40,100 nucleotides of DNA from Rhodophyticola sp. Its GTDB lineage: Bacteria > Pseudomonadota > Alphaproteobacteria > Rhodobacterales > Rhodobacteraceae. A model generated the notes under the pieces. That model made no database searches. It was not told where the DNA came from and saw only the letters and a list, made by a program, of their open reading frames with translations. Positions 23,365 through 31,856 of the stretch are shown here, in pieces. The stretch lies in NCBI GenBank assembly GCA_028279315.1, contig JANQNZ010000288.1:1-40100 (forward strand), written 5' to 3'. The translations under genes were made by a program, and so were the position numbers. The first letter of the stretch is position 1; every line of letters begins with the position of its first letter.

Positions 23365-23810
23365 GACGTCCGATCCCGACCGCGCATGAAGCGCGGGCTG
23401 ACGACGGTGCAGGTCTTGTTTTCCACATGGGCGCGCAGCTCGGTGGCCATCCAGTGCCCGTCCACCCGCTCCATCACCATGTCATTCACATAAGGCTCAA
23501 TCACATAACGCCCGCCACGCAGGATATAGGTCCGGTGCTTGCCGGTGATCCGATCGGGGTTATCCGGGTCGACCTCAGCCTCTGTGCAGATGCGGTGATA
23601 GTCCAAGGCCCCCATGCGTTGCAGATACGCCCGAAAATCTTCGACCACGGCGCAAAGCTCCTCCGCCGTTCTGACGAGCATGCCTGCATCGGCGGTGTAC
23701 ATCTGATTGGGCAATTTGAGATGCTGAAGCACGGTGGCACAGTCCTTGGTCCAGACCGCGCGCGAGACGATATCGAGGTTCAACTGATAGATCTCGCGCG
23801 CATCCGTCAT
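23361..23810 (-). CDS. NTF2/SnoaL-like small protein, copy B
   Basis: A 149-residue paralogue of the gene that follows it. Shared points are the IYQLNLDIVSRA start, the TAEELCAVVEDFRAYLQRM helix, NPDRITGKHRTYILRGG, and a closing segment MVMERVDGHWMATELR aligned with copy A's FVFERQGGVWRVAAS. Polar and acidic residues differ between the copies, suggesting divergence in ligand. It starts 6 bp after the thiolase stop with no strong ribosome site, so translation is probably coupled. Its job in the beta-oxidation operon is unknown. Confidence 0.8.
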   Translation of the reverse strand: MTDAREIYQLNLDIVSRAVWTKDCATVLQHLKLPNQMYTADAGMLVRTAEELCAVVEDFRAYLQRMGALDYHRICTEAEVDPDNPDRITGKHRTYILRGGRYVIEPYVNDMVMERVDGHWMATELRAHVENKTCTVVSPRFMRGRDRTS

Positions 23811-23816
23811 ATGGGT

Positions 23817-25031
23817 TCAGACCCTTTCGATGATCGTCGCCGCCCCCATCCCTGAGGCAACGCAAAGCGTCGCAAGACCGGTGCCTTTGCCGGTCCGCTC
23901 CAATTCATCCAGAAGCGTCCCCAAGATCATCGCACCCGTGGCCCCAAGCGGGTGCCCCATGGCGATCGCCCCCCCATTCACGTTGACCTTATCATGATCG
24001 GCGTCAAAGGCTTGCAGGAAACGCAAAACGACGGAGGAGAAGGCTTCGTTCACCTCGACGAGGTCGATATCGCCGATCTCCATCCCGGCCTCAGACAGGA
24101 TCTTCTGGGTCGCGGGCACAGGACCCGTCAGCATGATCGTGGGATCGGTGCCGATCTTGGTTGTCGCTTTGATCCGCGCCCTCGCGGTCAGCCCGTATTC
24201 CTCCCCAAAGGCTTTGTTACCGATCAGAACCGCTGCGGAGCCATCAACAATGCCCGAGGAGTTGCCCGCATGGTGCACGTGATTGATCGCCTCCAGATGC
24301 GGGTATTTCATCAGGGCCACCTGGTCGAAGCCCGGCATGACCTCTCCCATCTCTTTGAAGGAGGGGTTAAGCGCGCCAAGCGCCTGCATATCGGTGCCCG
24401 GGCGCATATATTCATCGCTGTCGAGGATCGTCAGACCGTTCTGATCCTTGACCGGAACAACGGATTTTGCGAAACGCTCCTCTTCCCAGGCCTTCGCGGC
24501 GCGGTTCTGGGATTCCACCGCATAGGCATCCGCATCATCGCGGGAGAAGCCGTATTCGGTGGCGATGATATCGGCGGCGATGCCTTGGGGGACGAAATAG
24601 GTGTCCATGGCAATCGAGGGGTCGACAGCGATTGCCGCGCCGTCGGATCCCATGGCGACCCGGCCCATCATCTCCACCCCGCCGGCGATATAGGCATTGC
24701 CAGCACCGCCCCGCACCTGGTTCGCGGCGAGGTTCACGGCCTCTAGCCCACTGGCGCAGAAGCGGTTGATGGCGAGGCCGGGGATCGACTCGTCGAGGTC
24801 CGAGGCCAGAACAGCGGTCCGCGCCAGACAGCCGCCTTGTTCACCCACTTGCGTGACATTGCCCCAGATCACGTCTTCGACCGCATGGCCATCGAGATTG
24901 TTCCGCTCTTTCAGGCTGTTAAGCGTGAAGGCCGACAGACGTGCCGAGGTCACCTCATGCAGGCTCCCATCTTTGCGGCCTTTGCCGCGGGGGGTGCGGA
25001 TTGCGTCGTAGATATAGGCGTCGGTCATCAT
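23817..25031 (-). CDS. Acetyl-CoA C-acyltransferase (thiolase)
   Basis: A 404-residue thiolase that cleaves 3-oxoacyl-CoA with CoA in the last step of beta-oxidation, or condenses in reverse. The acyl-accepting cysteine is C92 (NRFCASGLEAVN), the active-site histidine H360 (GGAIAMGHPLGATG) and the second cysteine C390 (LCVASGMGAA). The usual CxGGG is CVASGMG here, as in many FadA/acetyl-CoA C-acetyltransferase relatives. A GGGAG about 6 nt upstream supports the first ATG. The start overlaps the GST stop by ATGA. It should act with the FadJ-type protein in the same operon. Confidence 0.95.
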   Translation of the reverse strand: MMTDAYIYDAIRTPRGKGRKDGSLHEVTSARLSAFTLNSLKERNNLDGHAVEDVIWGNVTQVGEQGGCLARTAVLASDLDESIPGLAINRFCASGLEAVNLAANQVRGGAGNAYIAGGVEMMGRVAMGSDGAAIAVDPSIAMDTYFVPQGIAADIIATEYGFSRDDADAYAVESQNRAAKAWEEERFAKSVVPVKDQNGLTILDSDEYMRPGTDMQALGALNPSFKEMGEVMPGFDQVALMKYPHLEAINHVHHAGNSSGIVDGSAAVLIGNKAFGEEYGLTARARIKATTKIGTDPTIMLTGPVPATQKILSEAGMEIGDIDLVEVNEAFSSVVLRFLQAFDADHDKVNVNGGAIAMGHPLGATGAMILGTLLDELERTGKGTGLATLCVASGMGAATIIERV

Positions 25032-25678
25032 GTCTGCTCCCGTGTGTCTTGGCCCACGGTTGGCGCGGGCAGAAGGTCATAAGGGTGTTTCCAGCCGGGC
25101 GTTGCCGCGATGCGGTCCAGCCAGCGGTCGATATTGGGGTAATCGGCCCGGTCGAAACTGAAAGGTTCGGGGTAATAGAGATAACCCGCGCAAGAGATAT
25201 CGGCGCAGGTCAGGTGATCTGTCGCCAGCCAATCGCGGCTGGCAAGCTCCCCATCGAGCACGGTCAGCGACGCTTTCAGGCGCCCGGAGAGAAATCCGAT
25301 GGCCCCGGGGTCGCGTTTGTCTTCCGGGATGAAATTCATCAGGAATCGAAGCGGCCCGGCCATGCCCGAGACTTTCTGATTGTCGAAAATCGTCCAGCGC
25401 AGGATGTCGCGGGCCTCCGCCGGGGTGTTGCCGCCAAGCTTGCCCGTGGTCTCCATCACCCAATGCTGGATCACACCCGATTGGGTGAGGGTTTCTGTGC
25501 CGGTGTCCAAAACCGGGACCTCGCCCATGGGGTTCAAAGCGCGGAATTCGGGCGCGCGGGTTTCGCCGTTGAAGAAATCGACAAAGCGCGCCTCCCACGG
25601 CACGCCGGCCAATTCGAGCGCCAGCGCGGCTTTGTAGGCGTTTCCGCTTTCGGCGAAGCAGTAGAGGGTAATGGTCAT
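25028..25678 (-). CDS. Glutathione S-transferase family protein
   Basis: A 216-residue two-domain GST. The N-terminal thioredoxin-like domain begins MTITLYCFAESGNAYKAALALE; the S11 or neighbouring residue takes the place of the catalytic Ser/Cys. It contains the cis-proline segment NPMGEVPVLDTG and ends near residue 75. The helical C-terminal domain has LATDHLTCADISCAGYLYY, the N-capping motif of GSTs. I chose ATG 25678, which overlaps the secreted-protein stop by ATGA; an upstream open frame runs inside that gene. It could protect against electrophiles or conjugate acyl intermediates. No substrate is evident. Confidence 0.9.
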   Translation of the reverse strand: MTITLYCFAESGNAYKAALALELAGVPWEARFVDFFNGETRAPEFRALNPMGEVPVLDTGTETLTQSGVIQHWVMETTGKLGGNTPAEARDILRWTIFDNQKVSGMAGPLRFLMNFIPEDKRDPGAIGFLSGRLKASLTVLDGELASRDWLATDHLTCADISCAGYLYYPEPFSFDRADYPNIDRWLDRIAATPGWKHPYDLLPAPTVGQDTREQT

Positions 25679-26394
25679 GGGCGAACACTTTCGATATCGG
25701 TGATGTTGAGCCGCGTTTCCAGGCTCACAAACCCGTCCGGCAGATCGAAAATGACCGTCACCGGGCACCATCTGTCGCCGCAGGGGCGGTCCCATTCGGT
25801 GGCGTCGAAAGGTGAGGGCGGCGAAACCAGTGCCGGGCGTGATGCGCGGACCAGCGAGAGGGTGTAAGGCAGCCAATCGTCGAGAAAAAGCGCCATTCCG
25901 GTCTGCCGGTCCTCTGGAAAGGCGGCCGCAGCGCGCCATTCCAACCTGCAATTCATGCGCGTTTCCCCGGGGCTCAGCCAAATCGTTGGGTGCCCGTTGT
26001 CCTCATCCGCGTCGATCGACCCGGTGGGCGACAAGACCTGGGGCCCGTCGGTGGCAGGCTGGATTTCTCCAAAGAGGTAGGGAGACTGCGCATAGGCCGC
26101 GAACCCCGGTGGCATCACGTCATCAAGCGGCGCGCCGCGTTCCAGCCCCAGGCAGACATTGCGAAACATCCTGAGAATGAGGATCAGCCCCAACTCATGG
26201 CTGACCGGCTGAGCCACGGTCCCATGCCGGTCCGTGCTCAGATCCGCATAGCCCTGAACATCGGCAAAGATCTCTGCCGCGCGGGGGTGCGGCTCCGGGC
26301 CCGGCCCGGCCGATCCAAACTCAAAGGAACTCTGGCCGTGGGCCGGAACGGCAAGCGCAAGCACTAAGGCAGGTGCCAGACCGCGCAACATCAC
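25675..26394 (-). CDS. Secreted protein of unknown function
   Basis: A protein of about 239 residues with a signal peptide (hydrophobic LAPALVLALAVPAHG, likely cleavage after AHG-QS at about residue 21). The mature part contains three cysteines (RNVCLGLERG, MNCRLEW, CGDRWCPV, four with the closing pair) that could form disulfides in the periplasm. I do not recognise a family. GTG 26394 and ATG 26391 both overlap the stop of the 70-residue gene, and the ATG may be the real start. It is co-translated with the beta-oxidation genes and is odd there, being a periplasmic protein among cytosolic ones. Confidence 0.8.
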   Translation of the reverse strand: MMLRGLAPALVLALAVPAHGQSSFEFGSAGPGPEPHPRAAEIFADVQGYADLSTDRHGTVAQPVSHELGLILILRMFRNVCLGLERGAPLDDVMPPGFAAYAQSPYLFGEIQPATDGPQVLSPTGSIDADEDNGHPTIWLSPGETRMNCRLEWRAAAAFPEDRQTGMALFLDDWLPYTLSLVRASRPALVSPPSPFDATEWDRPCGDRWCPVTVIFDLPDGFVSLETRLNITDIESVRP

Positions 26395-26603
26395 CGTTTC
26401 CGCTCTTCAAGCTCGGAGTTGAAGATGCGGATGCGGGCCACGAAATTCTCCTCATTGATCACGCTTTTCCAGTTCTCGAACAGGAAAGACAGGAACTCCC
26501 CTTCATCCAGCCCGGCGTCCTCCGACAGTTTCCGCATCCGGCGGAATGCATCCTCACTCATCGCCAGGTTCGGGCGGCGGGTCAGGCGAAGGCGTTTGGG
26601 CAT
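26391..26603 (-). CDS. Small basic protein, possibly ribbon-helix-helix-like
   Basis: A 70-residue protein, MPKRLRLTRRPNLAMSEDAF and on. It has a basic N-terminal tail, a predicted strand, then helices (EDAFRRMRKLSEDAGLDEGEFLSFLFENW), a layout like Arc/MetJ-type DNA-binding or antitoxin proteins. The resemblance is weak and no defined motif settles it. AGGA about 9 nt upstream supports the ATG. It lies 24 bp after the acyl-CoA dehydrogenase stop and overlaps the next gene, so it is part of the operon. Confidence 0.7.
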   Translation of the reverse strand: MPKRLRLTRRPNLAMSEDAFRRMRKLSEDAGLDEGEFLSFLFENWKSVINEENFVARIRIFNSELEERKR

Positions 26604-26627
26604 GTCCTAATCCTTCCCGTTTGGCGC

Positions 26628-28406
26628 TCAGAAATTCGCGGCGTCCAGCGCCATGACCGGCTCGGCCCCGGTCTGGATGCGGGCCAGATGGGTCGCGGTC
26701 ATCGGCAGTTGCCGCTTCATGTAGAACCGCCCGGTGGCCAGCTTGGTCTCATAGAAGTCGGGATCGGAGGTGCCTCCGTCAAGCGCCGCTTGGGCGGCTT
26801 TCGCCATCTGCGCCCACATCAGCCCCAGGCAGACATGCCCAAAGAGATGCATGAAATCGTAAGAGCCCGAGAGCGCATTGTTGGGGTTCTTCATGCCTTC
26901 GGCCATGAAATACATCCCCGCCGCTTGCAGGTCTTTCGACGCGGCTTTGAGCGGATCGAGGAAATCGGCCTTCAGCGCCTCATCGCCTTCATTCTCTTTG
27001 ATGAAGCCCTTCACCAGGTCGAAGAAGGCCAGGACATGTTTGCCGCCGTCTTGGGCCAGCTTCCGGCCCACAAGGTCCAGCGCCTGCACCCCGTTTGCGC
27101 CTTCATAGATCATCGCGATCCGCGCATCCCGGGTGAACTGCGACATGCCCCATTCTTCGATATAGCCGTGGCCGCCATAGACCTGTTGGGCCTGAACGGT
27201 CATGTCATAGCCCTTATCGGTCAGGAAGCCTTTGATGACCGGCGTCAGAAGCGAAATCAGCCCGTCCGCATCGGCATCCTTGCCCCGGTGCGCCCGGTCG
27301 ATCAGGGTTGCGCCCCACAGAAGGAAGGCGCGGCCGCCCTCAGCAAAGCTTTTCTGCTCCATCAGGCTGCGGCGGATATCGGGGTGCACGATCAGCGGAT
27401 CTGCGGGACCGTCGGGGTTTTTCACGCCCGTGACATCGCGCCCTTGCAGCCGGTCCTTGGCGTAATCGAGCGCGTTCTGGAACGCGACCTCGGCCTGGGC
27501 CAGGCCTTGCATCCCCACACCAAGCCGCGCCTCGTTCATCATCGTGAACATGGCGCGCATGCCTTTGTGCTCTTCCCCTAAGAGATACCCGGTCGCCTCG
27601 TCATAATTCATCACACAGGTGGAATTGCCGTGGATGCCCATCTTCTCTTCGATCTTGCCGCAGGCAACCCCGTTGCGCGCCCCAAGCGATCCATCCTCAT
27701 TCACCAGGAATTTCGGCACGATGAAAAGCGAGACGCCTTTGATCCCCTCGGGCGCGCCGGTGATCTTGGCCAGGACCAGATGCACAATGTTCTCGGCCAT
27801 GTCGTGCTCACCCGCCGAGATGAAGATCTTCTGACCGGTGATCTTATAGGAGCCATCACCCTGGGGCTCGGCCTTCGTGCGCATCATGCCAAGGTCGGTG
27901 CCCGCATGAGGCTCGGTCAGGTTCATGGTGCCGGTCCAATCGCAGGAGACCATGTTCGGCAGATAGGTGTCTTTCTGCTGATCAGTGCCATGGGCCAGAA
28001 TGGCCGAGGCCGCGCCGTGGGTCAGGCCCTGATACATGGTGAAGGCCTGGTTTGCGCCCGAGAACATCTCACCCACAGCGGTCCCGATCACCACCGGCAT
28101 ATTCTGCCCACCATATTGCTCCGGCATATCCAGCCCAGGCCAGCCACCTTCTTTCATCTGCTCAAAGGCGTCTTTGAAGCCCGTGGGCGTCCGCACCACA
28201 CCGTTTTCCAACACGCAGCCCTCGGTATCGCCGACGACATTCAAGGGCGTCAGCACCTCTGAGGCGATCTTGCCCGCTTCCTCCAGCACCGCGGCGGTGA
28301 AATCCGGTTCGATCTCGTCATAGCCGGGCACATCCTGGCCGGTGACGTTCAGCACCTCATGCAGCAGAAATTGCATGTCTTTGGTGGGGGCGGTGTAGCG
28401 GGGCAT
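26628..28406 (-). CDS. Long acyl-CoA dehydrogenase (DmdC/FadE-like)
   Basis: A 592-residue acyl-CoA dehydrogenase of the long type found in roseobacters, which includes 3-methylmercaptopropionyl-CoA dehydrogenase DmdC. An N-terminal extension ([19 protein letters not shown]) precedes the FAD-binding core with [15 protein letters not shown] near residue 161. The catalytic base is E435 ([17 protein letters not shown]). A C-terminal helical extension of about 130 residues follows. It carries out the first, FAD-dependent step of beta-oxidation, passing electrons to ETF. It is the first structural gene after the MerR regulator, 42 bp away. Neighbouring fadJ and thiolase favour a fatty-acid role over DMSP demethylation, because no dmdA or dmdB is visible. 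Confidence 0.93.
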   Translation of the reverse strand: MPRYTAPTKDMQFLLHEVLNVTGQDVPGYDEIEPDFTAAVLEEAGKIASEVLTPLNVVGDTEGCVLENGVVRTPTGFKDAFEQMKEGGWPGLDMPEQYGGQNMPVVIGTAVGEMFSGANQAFTMYQGLTHGAASAILAHGTDQQKDTYLPNMVSCDWTGTMNLTEPHAGTDLGMMRTKAEPQGDGSYKITGQKIFISAGEHDMAENIVHLVLAKITGAPEGIKGVSLFIVPKFLVNEDGSLGARNGVACGKIEEKMGIHGNSTCVMNYDEATGYLLGEEHKGMRAMFTMMNEARLGVGMQGLAQAEVAFQNALDYAKDRLQGRDVTGVKNPDGPADPLIVHPDIRRSLMEQKSFAEGGRAFLLWGATLIDRAHRGKDADADGLISLLTPVIKGFLTDKGYDMTVQAQQVYGGHGYIEEWGMSQFTRDARIAMIYEGANGVQALDLVGRKLAQDGGKHVLAFFDLVKGFIKENEGDEALKADFLDPLKAASKDLQAAGMYFMAEGMKNPNNALSGSYDFMHLFGHVCLGLMWAQMAKAAQAALDGGTSDPDFYETKLATGRFYMKRQLPMTATHLARIQTGAEPVMALDAANF

Positions 28407-28448
28407 CTTCTGTTCGTCCTTCTGAGGCGTTGGCGTCTTTGGGGCGGC

Positions 28449-28871
28449 TTATTCGGCGGCGTCTTTATGACCGGTGATATGTGTCAGCATGTCTTCGACC
28501 AGACTGATCTGCGATTTCAGATCATTGATGGCGAGGTCCAGTTCCGCGCGTTGGCGTTCCATGTCGGCCAGCCGTTCGGCAGCGACGTCCAGCGTGCGGC
28601 TGAGCTGCGTCGCCTGTTGGTCGCCCGCATAATAGAGGTCGAGCAACTGCCGGATTTCCTCCAGCGAAAAGCCGAAGCGCTTCCCGCGTAGGATCAGCTT
28701 TAACCGCGCCCGGTCGCGCCGGGTGAAAAGGCGCTTTTGCCCTTCGCGGATCGGAAACAGCAGCTCTTTGGATTCGTAGAAGCGCAAGGTGCGGGGGGTT
28801 ACGTCGAACAGGTCGCACATCTCACGGATGGTCATCGTATCTTGGGTCATCGGCTCATTCGCTTGCGTCAC
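28449..28871 (-). CDS. MerR-family transcriptional regulator, first in the beta-oxidation operon
   Basis: A 140-residue (or shorter) MerR-family regulator. The winged HTH is MTIREMCDLFDVTPRTLRFYE, then the KRLFTRRDRARLKLILRGKRFGFSLEEIRQLL region, then a long coiled-coil helix for dimerisation. No metal-binding cysteine pair is present, so a metal-sensing role is unlikely. It resembles LiuR-type MerR proteins that control acyl-CoA and branched-chain degradation. The start is uncertain: GTG 28871 or ATG 28850, neither with a good ribosome site. It lies upstream of the acyl-CoA dehydrogenase operon and probably controls it and itself through the palindromes at 28925-28997. Confidence 0.9.
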   Translation of the reverse strand: MTQANEPMTQDTMTIREMCDLFDVTPRTLRFYESKELLFPIREGQKRLFTRRDRARLKLILRGKRFGFSLEEIRQLLDLYYAGDQQATQLSRTLDVAAERLADMERQRAELDLAINDLKSQISLVEDMLTHITGHKDAAE

Positions 28872-28924
28872 AGATCGGGTCTTTCCCGGAATTGCGGATT
28901 CGGATCGCCTTCTACAAGAGAAGC

Positions 28925-28938
28925 TTACGTTGACGTAA
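28925..28938. promoter_or_regulatory. Operator-like palindrome TTACGT-TG-ACGTAA
   Basis: A perfect 6-bp inverted repeat around 2 bases lies 54 bp upstream of the first merR start. It matches my recollection of LiuR-type operators rich in ACGT. On the minus strand it overlaps TTTACG, which with TGTAGA 17 bp downstream could form the promoter. It probably binds one or both MerR regulators. Confidence 0.7.
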
Positions 28939-28956
28939 ATGGAACGTCACGTCACT

Positions 28957-28971
28957 TTTCCGTTGACGAAA
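28957..28971. promoter_or_regulatory. Degenerate second operator copy
   Basis: TTTCCGTTGACGAAA shares the CGTTGACG core with the palindrome at 28925-28938 and has partly symmetric flanks. It is probably a weaker binding site for the same regulator. Confidence 0.45.
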
Positions 28972-28982
28972 GGTTACCGAAG

Positions 28983-28997
28983 CTGACGCGACGTCAG
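28983..28997. promoter_or_regulatory. Operator-like palindrome CTGACG-CGA-CGTCAG
   Basis: A perfect 6-bp inverted repeat with a 3-base centre, 43 bp after the second merR stop and upstream of the first merR gene. A near copy of its core (TGACGCGACGTTA) lies upstream of the second merR start, suggesting one regulator binds both. Confidence 0.55.
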
Positions 28998-29040
28998 ACG
29001 CAATTTTGTGAGGTGGTGATGGGTGTCCGCCAGACGCGGA

Positions 29041-29412
29041 TCAGGAGGCCGAGCCAGCCGTTGCATCGCGGAGCGATCTCAACTCGGCGATGACCTCGTC
29101 CAGCTCTCTGCGGCGCTGGTCCAGTTCCTCCAATTGCCGGTCGGCCATCTCGAGCCAAGCCTGGTTCTGGGTGTCGCCTTCGGGGTCAGCGTCATAAAGC
29201 TCCAGCCATTGCCGGATTTCCTCCAGCGAAAAGCCGAAGCGGCGGCCGCGGAGGATCAGGGTCATCCGGGCGACCTCTCGCGCGCCATAAAACCGGGCGC
29301 GGCCTTCGCGCTCGGGCGCCAGAAGTTCGATATACTCATAATGGCGCAAGGTCCGGGGCGTGACCTCGAACCGCGCACACATCTCTTTGAAATTCAGCCT
29401 CTCCTGGGCCAT
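29041..29412 (-). CDS. MerR-family transcriptional regulator, second copy
   Basis: A 123-residue MerR paralogue of the regulator at 28449-28871. The HTH (NFKEMCARFEVTPRTLRHYEYIELLAPEREG) and VARMTLILRGRRFGFSLEEIRQWL are nearly parallel, but the C-terminal coiled coil is different. No metal-binding cysteines are seen. GAGGACGG lies upstream of the ATG. A TGACG-type half-palindrome (29434-29446) lies about 22 bp before it, so self-regulation is likely. The pair arose by duplication, and their division of labour is unknown. Confidence 0.9.
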   Translation of the reverse strand: MAQERLNFKEMCARFEVTPRTLRHYEYIELLAPEREGRARFYGAREVARMTLILRGRRFGFSLEEIRQWLELYDADPEGDTQNQAWLEMADRQLEELDQRRRELDEVIAELRSLRDATAGSAS

Positions 29413-29433
29413 GGCCGTCCTCGAATGGTCTCA

Positions 29434-29446
29434 TGACGCGACGTTA
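29434..29446. promoter_or_regulatory. Operator-like site upstream of the second merR gene
   Basis: TGACGCGACGTTA is one mismatch from the core of the palindrome at 28983-28997 and lies 22-34 bp before the second merR ATG, where an autoregulatory site is expected. Confidence 0.5.
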
Positions 29447-29570
29447 TTTTTGCATGAGGGCCGCGCGGAATGCAAAGCCCTGTTGCCCCTTGCCTTCCGG
29501 GACAGGGCGCGGGAAAGCTGGTGTATGGGCGCCCTTTGCCCGGCTTGAAACGTGACGGATTGAGACAGCC

Positions 29571-30017
29571 ATGACGCAACAGGACAAGGCCCGCATCGCC
29601 CGACAATTCATTGAGGCGATCCCGTTCTCCAAAGCTCTGCAAATGCAGTTGGATGAGATGGGCGACGGGATCGCGGTGATCTCCATGCCTTATGATGATC
29701 GGCTGGTGGGGGATCCGAAGACCGGCGTGATCCATGGCGGCGCGGTGTCGGCCTTAATGGACACATGCGGCGGGGCCGCGGTGATGAGCCATGCCGAGGC
29801 GCCCGTGGGCAGCGCGACAATTGATCTGCGGATCGACTATATGCGCCCGGCGACGCCCGGGCAGCGGATCACGGCGCGGGCGGAGTGCTATCACATGACC
29901 CGCAGCGTCGCCTTCGTGCGCGCCCAGGCCTTCGACGCGGACGAGACACGCCCCGTGGCCGCCGCAACAGGGACCTTTACGGTCGAACAGGCCAAAGACG
30001 CGGAGGTGCGTCCATGA
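29571..30017 (+). CDS. PaaI-type hotdog thioesterase
   Basis: A 148-residue hotdog-fold acyl-CoA thioesterase of the PaaI/YigI group. The segment TGVIHGGAVSALMDTCGGAAVMSH near residue 50 holds the HGG motif and the acidic active-site residue. GSATIDLRIDYMRPATPGQRITARAECYH is the second typical segment. It hydrolyses short or aromatic acyl-CoAs. Its stop overlaps the next hotdog gene by ATGA. It is divergent from the merR gene, so a shared promoter region (29413-29570) may coordinate it with acyl-CoA metabolism. Confidence 0.92.
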   Translation: MTQQDKARIARQFIEAIPFSKALQMQLDEMGDGIAVISMPYDDRLVGDPKTGVIHGGAVSALMDTCGGAAVMSHAEAPVGSATIDLRIDYMRPATPGQRITARAECYHMTRSVAFVRAQAFDADETRPVAAATGTFTVEQAKDAEVRP

Positions 30018-30523
30018 GCCGCCCGCGCCCGGAGCCTGTTCATCTGGTCAAACAGCGGCGCGATGCGGCGCTGGCCGCACTGGTCGGGGGTGTGCCCTAT
30101 ATCGCCATGATGGGGATCAGCTTTGACCGCCGGGGGGATGAGCTGACCGCCGTTCTGAACTATGACGACAAGCTGATCGGCAATCCGCTTCTGCCCGCGC
30201 TTCATGGTGGCGCGACGGCCTCGTTTCTGGAGACGGCGGCGATTGTGGAATTGAGTTTTCAGCTTCTCTGGGATGAGATCGAAAACGGGCGGCTCGACGC
30301 TGACAGCCTGACGCCCGAGACCTTGCCGCGCCTGCCGAAAACCATTGATTTCACGGTGGATTATCTGCGCTCGGGCCTGCCGCGGGATGCGTATGCGCGG
30401 GCGCGGGTGAACCGGTCTGGCCGGCGCTATGCCAGTGTGCATGTGGAGGCCTGGCAGGACAATCGCGACCGGCTGTTTGCCCAGGCCACAGGCCATTTCC
30501 TGATGCCCGCGCGGCCCGGATAG
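30014..30523 (+). CDS. Second hotdog thioesterase, tandem with the first
   Basis: A 169-residue hotdog-fold protein with LLPALHGGATASFLETAAIVELSF near residue 57, in which the glutamate occupies the active-site position, and KTIDFTVDYLRSGLPRDAYARARVNRSGRR near residue 112. Its N-terminal half is longer than in the first copy. Many hotdog proteins act as dimers, and the coupled pair may form a hetero-oligomer (inference). It overlaps the preceding gene by ATGA and is followed after 2 bp by a MATE exporter. Confidence 0.88.
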   Translation: MSRPRPEPVHLVKQRRDAALAALVGGVPYIAMMGISFDRRGDELTAVLNYDDKLIGNPLLPALHGGATASFLETAAIVELSFQLLWDEIENGRLDADSLTPETLPRLPKTIDFTVDYLRSGLPRDAYARARVNRSGRRYASVHVEAWQDNRDRLFAQATGHFLMPARPG

Positions 30524-30525
30524 GG

Positions 30526-31851
30526 ATGCAATCCACCACGGACCCGGCCCAGCCCCTCAGCCACCGCCGGGTTCTGAAAATCGCGCTGCCCATTGTCCTG
30601 TCGAACGCGACCGTCCCGATCCTGGGCGCCGTCGATACCGGTGTGGTCGGCCAGATGGGGGAGGCCGCGCCGATCGGCGCCGTCGGCATCGGGGCGATCA
30701 TCCTGACCTCGGTCTATTGGATTTTCGGCTTCTTGCGGATGGGGACAGTGGGCCTGACAGGCCAAGCGCTCGGCGCGGGTGACGGGGCAGAGGTCTCGGC
30801 CATCCTCTCCCGGGTTTTGATGATTGCGGGGGTTGCGGGGGCGGCTTTGATCCTCTTCCAGGACGCGATCTTCTGGGCCGCGTTCCAGATCGCGCCGGCA
30901 AGCGCTGAGGTGGAGGGGCTGGCCCGGGATTACATGGCGATCCGCATCTTCTCCGCCCCCGCGGCGATTGGGATCTACGGGTTGACCGGCTGGCTGATCG
31001 CGCAGGAGCGCACAACCGGCGTCTTGGTCCTGCAACTGGGGATGAACGGCCTCAATATCGGGCTGAGCCTCCTGTTTGTTCTGGGGTTTGGCTGGGGTGT
31101 CGAAGGTGTGGCCCTTGGTACCTTCCTGTCGGAATGGGTTGGGTTTGCGATCGGGATGTGGCTTTGCCAAAACGGGTTCCGCGGCACGGCCTGGCGGGAT
31201 TGGAGCCGGGTCTTTGACCGGGTGCGGCTTTGGCATATGGCCACGGTCAACACTGATATCCTGATCCGCTCAGTGATCCTGATGGCGGGGTTCACCTCAT
31301 TCTTGTTTATCGGGTCGGATTTCGGGGATGTGCCGCTCGCGGCCAATCAGATCCTGATCCAGTTCATGTATATCACGGCTTATGCGATGGACGGGTTCGC
31401 CTTTGCCGCGGAGGCGCTGGTGGCCCAAGCCTTCGGGGCGAAAGACCGGGCAGGGGTTCGGCGAAGCTCTGGCATGACAAGCGCGTGGGGCCTCGCGGTT
31501 TGCGCTGGGATGGCGCTTGGCTTTGCGCTGATCGGCGGCTGGATGATCGATGTGATGACAACGGCAGAGGAGGTGCGGGTCGAGGCGCGGGTCTATCTGC
31601 CGTGGATGGTGGCGGCACCCTTGATCGGCTGCGCGTCTTGGATGCTGGACGGGATTTTCATCGGCGCCACGCGCAGCCGGGATATGCGGAATATGATGGT
31701 CCTGTCGGGTTTGATCTATGTGGTCGCGCTGTGGCTCCTAATCCCACCCTTTGGCAATCACGGGCTTTGGGCGGCGCTGCTGATCTTCTTTGCAGCACGA
31801 GGGGCGACTTTGGCGGCGCGTTATCCGGCGTTGGAGCGGGCGGCGGGGTAG
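30526..31851 (+). CDS. MATE-family efflux transporter (DinF-like)
   Basis: A 441-residue integral membrane protein with about 12 spans, in two homologous halves as in MATE/DinF exporters. ALPIVLSNATVPILGAVDTGVVGQMG near the N-terminus and MDGFAFAAEALVAQAFGAKD in the second half are typical. It exports organic cations or other compounds in exchange for H+ or Na+. It begins 2 bp after the second hotdog gene, so the three form one operon (thioesterase, thioesterase, exporter). Substrate is unknown. Confidence 0.92.
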   Translation: MQSTTDPAQPLSHRRVLKIALPIVLSNATVPILGAVDTGVVGQMGEAAPIGAVGIGAIILTSVYWIFGFLRMGTVGLTGQALGAGDGAEVSAILSRVLMIAGVAGAALILFQDAIFWAAFQIAPASAEVEGLARDYMAIRIFSAPAAIGIYGLTGWLIAQERTTGVLVLQLGMNGLNIGLSLLFVLGFGWGVEGVALGTFLSEWVGFAIGMWLCQNGFRGTAWRDWSRVFDRVRLWHMATVNTDILIRSVILMAGFTSFLFIGSDFGDVPLAANQILIQFMYITAYAMDGFAFAAEALVAQAFGAKDRAGVRRSSGMTSAWGLAVCAGMALGFALIGGWMIDVMTTAEEVRVEARVYLPWMVAAPLIGCASWMLDGIFIGATRSRDMRNMMVLSGLIYVVALWLLIPPFGNHGLWAALLIFFAARGATLAARYPALERAAG

Positions 31852-31856
31852 GGGCG

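Noticed and set aside
26628-28406. A dedicated DMSP demethylation gene (dmdC)
   Set aside because: The length and layout match the DmdC group, but the neighbours are fatty-acid beta-oxidation genes and no dmdA, dmdB or dmdD is in the window, so I kept the broader name.
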